Positions 32,980-38,316 of a stretch of 38,316 nucleotides of DNA are shown piece by piece. Position 1 is the stretch's first letter; every line of letters begins with the position of its first letter. The stretch is from Thermodesulfovibrionales bacterium. GTDB taxonomy: Bacteria > Nitrospirota > Thermodesulfovibrionia > Thermodesulfovibrionales > CALJEL01. The stretch lies in assembly GCA_026417875.1 (NCBI GenBank), contig JAOACK010000013.1, positions 423-38,738 of the forward strand, given 5' to 3'. The notes beneath the pieces are model-generated. The model was given only the letters and a program-made list of their open reading frames with translations. It was not told where the DNA came from and did no database searches. The position numbers and the translations under genes were made by a program.

Positions 32980-35295
32980 ATGAAATCCCTTGTTGTAGTT
33001 GAATCTCCTGCCAAGGCAAAGACAATTAACAAGATACTGGGCAAGGATTACGAGGTCTTTGCATCTATTGGTCACATAAAAGACCTGCCTGAAAATGAGC
33101 TTGGTGTAGATGTTGAGAACAACTTTACACCCAAGTACATAATCATTCCGGGAAAGGAAAAGATAGTAAAAGAACTAAAGAAAAATGCAAAAAATAAAAA
33201 GGCCATATTCCTAGCAACTGACCCCGATAGAGAGGGTGAAGCTATTGCCTGGCACATTGCTGAAGAGGTCAAAGATGGAATACCTGTCTACAGAGTTACA
33301 TTCAATGAGATCACTGAAAAGGCTGTGAAAGAGGCATTCAAAAATCCCGGCTCTCTTGATATAAATAAAGTGGAAGCCCAGCAGGCAAGAAGGATTCTTG
33401 ACAGACTCGTTGGTTACAGTCTGAGCCCTCTTTTATGGAAAAAGGTCAAAAGGGGATTGAGTGCAGGAAGGGTCCAGTCCGTAGCTTTAAGACTTGTTGT
33501 TGAAAGAGAGAGGGAGATTGAGGCCTTTAAGCCTGAGGAATACTGGACAATTGAAGGGATATTTGATACTGGTGATAGTGAAAATCCTGTTTCAATTACT
33601 GCAAAACTTTACAGATATAAAGACAGGCTGGTCATTGAAAGGGCAAAGGATGGCAAAACAAACTTTCTTTTAAAAGATAAGGCTACAGCAGATGCTCTTA
33701 TTGAAGAGCTTAGAGCGAAAAACTATATCCTTGCAGAACAGGAACGAAAAAAAAGAAAAAGAAACCCACCTCCGCCCTTCATTACAAGCACACTTCAGCA
33801 GGAAGCAGCAAAACGTCTTGGTTTCACTGCGAAGAAGACCATGCTGATTGCCCAGCAACTCTATGAGGGAATAGAAATACCTGATGAAGGTTCAATCGGT
33901 CTTATAACCTATATGAGAACAGATTCTGTAAGGGTATCACCAGAGGCACAGCAATGGGCCAGAAAGTATATTGAAGAGAATTTCGGAAAGGACTATCTAC
34001 CTCCAGAACCACCCCATTATAAAAGCAAGAAAGGAGCACAGGAGGCCCATGAAGCAATAAGACCGACCTATGTAGAAAAAACACCTGAAAAGGTAAAAAA
34101 ATTCCTGAGCAAGGATCACTACGCCCTTTACAAGCTTATATGGGATAGATTCATTGCAAGTCAGATGGCTCCTGCTCAGCTTGAAAGTACCACCTACATC
34201 ATAAGGGATATAGATGATTCAGCTGAATTCAGGACAACAGGAACGGTTATAAAATTCCCTGGATTTTTAAGAGCCGGGAGTGAAGAACAGATAACAAATG
34301 ATGATTCAGAGGAAGATCTTCAATTGCCCGATATACCCGAGGGCAAAGGCCTTAATCTTTCTGAACTCAAGGGCTCCCAGCACTTCACTCAGCCTCCACC
34401 CCGTTATACAGAAGCAACTCTTGTAAAGACCCTTGAGGAAAGGGGTATAGGAAGACCGAGCACCTATGCGACAATCCTTTCAACAATACAGGAAAGAAAA
34501 TATGTTACAAAGGTTGATGGAAGGTTTATCCCATCTGAACTCGGTATCCTTGTAAATGACTTGCTTGTTGAGAGATTTCCTGAACTAATAGATGTTGGAT
34601 TCACTGCAAAAATGGAAGAGGAACTTGACGAGATTGAAGAGGGCAGGCTCAAATGGTTGAAAGTGGTGAAGGATTTCTACGGACCGTTCAAAAAAGACCT
34701 TGATGAGGCATTGAAGAATCTTCAGAAGATAAAACCCCAGGATATTCCAACAGATATACTTTGTGAAAAATGCGGTCTTCCGATGGTTATAAGGTGGGGA
34801 AGACATGGCAGATTCATAGCCTGCACAGGATACCCAAAATGCAAGAACACAAGAGCTTTAGAGGAAAACAGAGTTCAAGAAAAGGGGGAGGCTGCAGGGA
34901 CAGGAGAGATGTGTGATAAGTGTGGTTCTCCAATGATTATTAAAAGAAGTAGGTACGGTAAATTCCTTGCCTGCTCAAGATACCCTGAATGTAAAAATAC
35001 AAAACCTATCTCCTCTGGCATAAAATGTCCCCTTGATGACGGAGAACTCATTGAAAGAAGGACAAAGAAGGGAAGGACATTCTGGAGCTGCAGTCATTAT
35101 CCAGAATGTAAATTTGCGACCTGGCATAGACCTGTAAGCGAACCCTGTCCTGACTGTGGAGCATCCTTTCTTGTAATAAAAAACCAGAACAGTAAAAAAA
35201 TACTCCAGTGCATTAATGAAAATTGTAAATTTCAGAAGGATATTACATCAGAAGAAAAACAGAAACTTAAGGAAAGTCCTGCTGGAAAGCAGTAG
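32980..35295 (+). CDS. topA: DNA topoisomerase I
   Basis: TopA relaxes negative supercoils (type IA). The 771-residue protein has the Toprim domain (VVESPAKAKTI, FLATDPDREGEAIAWH), SAGRVQSVALRLVVERE and the catalytic tyrosine at about residue 311 in GLITYMRTDSVR. The last 180 residues hold four zinc-ribbon modules: CEKCGLPMV, CDKCGSPMI, CPLDDGELI (here CxxC is replaced, with CSHYPEC later) and CPDCGASFL. Shine-Dalgarno GAGGTG precedes the ATG. Confidence 0.98.
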   Translation: MKSLVVVESPAKAKTINKILGKDYEVFASIGHIKDLPENELGVDVENNFTPKYIIIPGKEKIVKELKKNAKNKKAIFLATDPDREGEAIAWHIAEEVKDGIPVYRVTFNEITEKAVKEAFKNPGSLDINKVEAQQARRILDRLVGYSLSPLLWKKVKRGLSAGRVQSVALRLVVEREREIEAFKPEEYWTIEGIFDTGDSENPVSITAKLYRYKDRLVIERAKDGKTNFLLKDKATADALIEELRAKNYILAEQERKKRKRNPPPPFITSTLQQEAAKRLGFTAKKTMLIAQQLYEGIEIPDEGSIGLITYMRTDSVRVSPEAQQWARKYIEENFGKDYLPPEPPHYKSKKGAQEAHEAIRPTYVEKTPEKVKKFLSKDHYALYKLIWDRFIASQMAPAQLESTTYIIRDIDDSAEFRTTGTVIKFPGFLRAGSEEQITNDDSEEDLQLPDIPEGKGLNLSELKGSQHFTQPPPRYTEATLVKTLEERGIGRPSTYATILSTIQERKYVTKVDGRFIPSELGILVNDLLVERFPELIDVGFTAKMEEELDEIEEGRLKWLKVVKDFYGPFKKDLDEALKNLQKIKPQDIPTDILCEKCGLPMVIRWGRHGRFIACTGYPKCKNTRALEENRVQEKGEAAGTGEMCDKCGSPMIIKRSRYGKFLACSRYPECKNTKPISSGIKCPLDDGELIERRTKKGRTFWSCSHYPECKFATWHRPVSEPCPDCGASFLVIKNQNSKKILQCINENCKFQKDITSEEKQKLKESPAGKQ

Positions 35296-35386
35296 TCACT
35301 GTCACGGTCACAGGAAAAACGTATTATCCTTAAGTAACCTCTTTAGAGTTCACCTTTTATACCCCTAACCCATTGGGATTACTTCA

Positions 35387-35395
35387 TGTTAAAAT
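35387..35395 (+). promoter_or_regulatory. Extended -10 of the HtrA gene, leaderless geometry
   Basis: TGT-TAAAAT (TG at 35387-35388, -10 at 35390-35395) ends 5 nt before the ATG at 35401. The AAAGG directly against the ATG is too close to act as a Shine-Dalgarno. No -35 is evident. The preceding intergenic start carries three tandem GTCAC repeats after the topA stop. Confidence 0.5.
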
Positions 35396-35400
35396 AAAGG

Positions 35401-36825
35401 ATGAAGAAAGTAAAATATATTATCTTTTTCCTGCTACTTACATTATTGGGTGTATTTCTCTACTTTTACCTTCCGGAAAGGGATAGCGCCTTCAGGCCTG
35501 GGACACCACTTGTTTCAGAAAAAATACTTGAGACAGAACTGGCTTTTGCAGAGGTTGTAAGGTCTGTCTCGCCATCTGTAGTGAATATCTCTGTAACAAG
35601 AACTGTCTCCGGAGAGGAAGATTTTTTTGATTTATTTTTTCCGCAGGGAAACGGAGAAGCCCCTTCAAGGTGGTCTGAGCAGAGCTTTGGCTCAGGCGTA
35701 ACTGTATCTCAGGATGGATACATAATAACAAACAATCACGTAATTGAGGATGCTGAAGATATAAGGGTTACACTTCCGGACAAAAGGAGTTTTCAGGGAA
35801 AACTCATAGGTGCAGACCCTAAAACAGACCTTGCCATAATAAAGATTGAGGCAAAAGGTCTTCCAGTGGCACCATGGGGAGATTCTGATGAACTGAGGGT
35901 TGGTGAATTTGTTCTGAGTATTGGTAATCCCTTTGGATTGAGCAATACGGTTACTCTTGGTATAGTAAGTGCAAAAGGAAGGGCGAATGTTGGAATAGCC
36001 GATTATGAGGATTTCATCCAGACAGATGCTGCAATTAACCCTGGAAATTCTGGTGGTCCACTCGTAAATATTAAGGGTGAGATAGTGGGAATAAATACAG
36101 CCATATTCTCAAGAAGCGGAGGTTATCAGGGAATAGGTTTCGCGGTTCCGAGCAATATGGCAAAGGCTGTCTTTGACCAGTTAATAAAAGAGGGAAAGAT
36201 AAAAAGAGGATGGCTTGGGGTAAACATTCAGGATATCACACCAGAGCTGGCTCAAAAATTTAATTTTGATAGACTTGAGGGTGTTCTGATAAACGGAATT
36301 GTAAAAGATAGTCCTGCTGAAAGGGCTGGCCTCAGAAAAGGAGATATTATTACTGAATTTAACGGTAAAAAGGTCAGTGATGTGGGATCCTTCAGAAACA
36401 TGGTTGCCGGAACATCCCCGGGCAAAAAGGTTAAGTTGAAATTTTTCAGGGATGCTTCTTACCGGGATGCAGAGCTAATAATTGAAGAACAGGTAATGCC
36501 CTCTCAGGAAAACAGAAGTTTCAGGGGCAGGATTCCTGAAAAAAGAGATGCCTTTTCAGGAATGGATGTCTTTGAACTTTCAAGAGATATTGCAGCACAG
36601 CTCGGCCTCAGTCCTGATTCAAAGGGGATAGTAATTGCAAGAATTGAACCAGGTTCACCTGCTGACATGGCAGGACTGAGAAGAGGCGATGTTATAGAAG
36701 AGATAGAACAGAAACAGGTAAAATCCCTCGGGGAGTTTAAACAGATACTCTCCAGGCTTAAGACCCAGGAAATATTGCTTTACGTAAATAGAGGCGGTAA
36801 GAAATTTTATGCCGTTCTTAAATAA
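35401..36825 (+). CDS. HtrA/DegP-type periplasmic serine protease
   Basis: A 474-residue Do/DegQ-like quality-control protease. An N-terminal membrane anchor or signal (residues 5-24) precedes the trypsin-like domain with the full triad: H113 (NNHVIEDAED), D143 (KTDLAIIKI) and S217 (NPGNSGGPL). Two PDZ domains follow, starting near residues 270 (WLGVNIQDITPELA) and 390 (the GLSPDSKGIVIARIEPGSPA segment). It acts in the periplasm on misfolded proteins. Whether it is DegP or DegQ cannot be told, so no symbol is given. It is transcribed with the PIN and ispD genes. Confidence 0.96.
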   Translation: MKKVKYIIFFLLLTLLGVFLYFYLPERDSAFRPGTPLVSEKILETELAFAEVVRSVSPSVVNISVTRTVSGEEDFFDLFFPQGNGEAPSRWSEQSFGSGVTVSQDGYIITNNHVIEDAEDIRVTLPDKRSFQGKLIGADPKTDLAIIKIEAKGLPVAPWGDSDELRVGEFVLSIGNPFGLSNTVTLGIVSAKGRANVGIADYEDFIQTDAAINPGNSGGPLVNIKGEIVGINTAIFSRSGGYQGIGFAVPSNMAKAVFDQLIKEGKIKRGWLGVNIQDITPELAQKFNFDRLEGVLINGIVKDSPAERAGLRKGDIITEFNGKKVSDVGSFRNMVAGTSPGKKVKLKFFRDASYRDAELIIEEQVMPSQENRSFRGRIPEKRDAFSGMDVFELSRDIAAQLGLSPDSKGIVIARIEPGSPADMAGLRRGDVIEEIEQKQVKSLGEFKQILSRLKTQEILLYVNRGGKKFYAVLK

Positions 36826-36851
36826 GACCCAAGAGAAAGGAGGTGAAAGAG

Positions 36852-37844
36852 ATGATTTTAAGACTGCTCATTGTAATCGGAGCCACTTTAGCAGGCTATA
36901 TAGCTGGTCTTGGCCAGGGAAATAAAATTTATGCACTTATAGGTCTTGGTATTGGAGTATTAATTATTTTGATAGAGACACTCTCAAGAAAACTTCTACT
37001 CGGAAGATTCTTCGGTGCCCTGATAGGCCTTGCTGCAGGTACATTCTTTGGCTTTCTTTTAAGTTATCCTTTTAAGGACATTGTACCTGAAGATTACGGA
37101 TTTATTAAGGCTATCTCGCTTCTCTTTTTTGGCTATCTCGGCCTTTTAATAGGTGCTATCAGGGGAAAGGCTCTTAAATTCCAGAGCATAATAAAACTCC
37201 TTCAGGGACAGACAGCGGGTGAAAACCTCAAGATACTTGATACCTCTGTTATTATTGATGGAAGGATAGCTGACATATGCGATGCAGGATTTATTGAGGG
37301 TGTCTTCATAGTACCCCAGTTTATCCTCAGAGAGCTGCAGCACATTGCCGATTCCCATGATCCATTAAGAAGGGCACGTGGAAGGAGAGGACTTGATATA
37401 CTTCACAGGATGCAGAAAAACTCAAATGTAGAGGTCAGGATAGTTGAGGAAGATTTTCCTAACATTAAGGAAGTTGATTCAAAATTAATAGCCCTTGCAA
37501 AGGCATTGAATGCAAAGGTAATAACAAATGACTTTAATCTCAACAAGGTTGCCGAGGTCCAGGGCGTACCTGTACTGAATATAAATGAACTTGCCAATGC
37601 CCTGAGACCTGTGGTGCTTCCGGGTGAAAGCATGAAGGTATTCATAATGAAGGAAGGAAAGGAATACAATCAGGGAGTTGCCTATCTCGAGGACGGAACA
37701 ATGGTTGTTGTTGAAAATGGCAGAAGATTTATTGGCAAAAATATTGATGTAATTGTCACGAGCGTGCTCCAGACAACAGCAGGAAGAATGATATTCACAA
37801 GGGTGGCTGAAGAGCATGAACGGGAAGAGGCAAGGGTAAGATGA
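36852..37844 (+). CDS. PIN/TRAM domain membrane protein (YacL type)
   Basis: A 330-residue protein with four hydrophobic segments in residues 1-105, a PIN nuclease-like domain (ILDTSVIIDGRIADICDAGF, then VPQFILRELQHIADS, DSKLIALAKALNAKVITND) and a C-terminal TRAM domain (GVAYLEDGTMVVVENGRRFI, then GKNIDVIVTSVLQT). Acidic residues expected for metal binding are present (DTS, ELQ, DSK, NDFN). A GTG at 36843 falls inside the AAGGAGG Shine-Dalgarno, so the ATG at 36852 is the start. RNA binding or degradation is inferred from the domains. The stop overlaps the ispD start (ATGA). Confidence 0.93.
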   Translation: MILRLLIVIGATLAGYIAGLGQGNKIYALIGLGIGVLIILIETLSRKLLLGRFFGALIGLAAGTFFGFLLSYPFKDIVPEDYGFIKAISLLFFGYLGLLIGAIRGKALKFQSIIKLLQGQTAGENLKILDTSVIIDGRIADICDAGFIEGVFIVPQFILRELQHIADSHDPLRRARGRRGLDILHRMQKNSNVEVRIVEEDFPNIKEVDSKLIALAKALNAKVITNDFNLNKVAEVQGVPVLNINELANALRPVVLPGESMKVFIMKEGKEYNQGVAYLEDGTMVVVENGRRFIGKNIDVIVTSVLQTTAGRMIFTRVAEEHEREEARVR

Positions 37845-38316
37845 AGACATTTGCAATTGTTCCTGCTGCCGGTTCAGGCAGGAGGTACGGAAATGTCTCA
37901 AAGGCCTTCCTTCTTCTTGGAGGAAGGCCTGTTATTTCATGGGTGTTTGATACCCTTGAAGAAATAGATGAGATCTCAGAGATAATTCCGGTATTCAGGG
38001 ATTCAGATATGGAAAGGGCATTAAAATTGATAGAAGAGAGGGGATATAAAAAGATTAAGAAAGTAGCACCCGGTGGAAGAGAAAGACAGGATTCTGTATA
38101 TCATGCCCTGAATCTTATAACAGACGCAGAGGCAGTTGTAATACATGATGCTGCAAGACCAGTAGCAAAGGCAGAACTCTTTAAAAATACTCTGAAAGAA
38201 CTCAAGGACTGCGATGGAGTTATTACTGCTATCCCTCTCATAGATACTGTAAAAGAGGTAGAGAAAGATTTTGTTGTAAGAACCCTTGACAGAAATCGTT
38301 TAAGATTGGTCCAGAC
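37841..38316 (+). CDS. ispD: 2-C-methyl-D-erythritol 4-phosphate cytidylyltransferase, 3' end outside window
   Basis: IspD makes CDP-methylerythritol in the MEP isoprenoid pathway. The visible 158 residues begin KTFAIVPAAGSGRRYGNVSK with AFLLLGGRPVISW (nucleotide-binding loop), and contain VAPGGRERQDSVYHAL and VVIHDAARPVAKAELF. These are diagnostic for IspD. The gene runs off the window before the C-terminus (usual length about 230). It overlaps the PIN gene stop by 4 nt. An ispF gene or an IspDF fusion may follow outside the window. Confidence 0.96.
   Translation, partial: MKTFAIVPAAGSGRRYGNVSKAFLLLGGRPVISWVFDTLEEIDEISEIIPVFRDSDMERALKLIEERGYKKIKKVAPGGRERQDSVYHALNLITDAEAVVIHDAARPVAKAELFKNTLKELKDCDGVITAIPLIDTVKEVEKDFVVRTLDRNRLRLVQ

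Noticed and set aside
35296-35320. Three tandem GTCAC units after topA as a CRISPR or repeat element
   Set aside because: Only three 6-bp copies and no spacer structure; no CRISPR-like array exists anywhere in the window.

Overview
The window looks like a chromosomal segment of an anaerobic, Gram-negative, moderately AT-rich bacterium. It holds an outer-membrane efflux channel (TolC type), Tat and Sec exported proteins, c7-type multihaem cytochromes, polyferredoxin membrane proteins, a hexulose-phosphate synthase/isomerase pair and a PD-(D/E)XK coiled-coil protein of a kind common in thermophiles. Together these suggest a Nitrospirota (Thermodesulfovibrio-like) lineage. This is an inference from gene content only; no 16S rRNA or taxonomic marker set was compared.

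Layout. 1-3.2 kb: a partial secreted beta-repeat protein, a DUF3108 protein with a probable AUU start, and a solitary initiator tRNA whose 3' end lies antisense to the next gene. 3.2-9.73 kb (minus): mfd, cheR-like methyltransferase, a Tat-targeted DUF362 protein (frameshifted) and a NapH-NapG-like polyferredoxin form a tight operon. 9.76-12.57 kb (plus): zinc-ribbon protein, trpB, hisD and a 47-residue cysteine-rich protein. 12.6-16.5 kb: a small hypothetical, rplU-rpmA, a divergent TIGR02757 gene, a radical SAM enzyme and a decayed PD-(D/E)XK gene. 16.6-22.5 kb (plus): SulP transporter, auxin-efflux-family carrier, hxlA-hxlB, then two tandem hexahaem cytochromes with a small exported helical protein. 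22.5-27.9 kb (minus): ferredoxin with a deoxyhypusine-synthase-like protein, a TolC / adaptor / ABC-ATPase efflux operon without a permease, a decayed DUF2934 gene and a TusA-like protein. 28.2-38.3 kb (plus): lysA-dapF, argG, dprA, a small acidic protein, topA, an HtrA protease, a PIN/TRAM membrane protein and the start of ispD.

How it fits together. Housekeeping genes (Mfd, L21/L27, TopA, DprA, lysine/arginine/tryptophan/histidine biosynthesis, IspD) alternate with small energy- and redox-related clusters: DUF362 with a polyferredoxin, hexahaem cytochromes, and a ferredoxin with the DHS-like protein. hxlA-hxlB would connect ribulose 5-phosphate and fructose 6-phosphate, for formaldehyde assimilation or for pentose supply.

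The strongest unlisted signal is regulatory. Many operon-leading genes that lack a Shine-Dalgarno sequence carry a -10 box (TATAAT, TATACT or extended TGnTAAAAT) ending only 5-7 nt before the start codon. This is the geometry of leaderless mRNAs. Operon-internal genes have good Shine-Dalgarno sites instead. A second theme is gene decay: DUF362, PD-(D/E)XK and DUF2934 genes all carry frameshifts, two of them clean single-base deletions, which could be biological or could be assembly errors.
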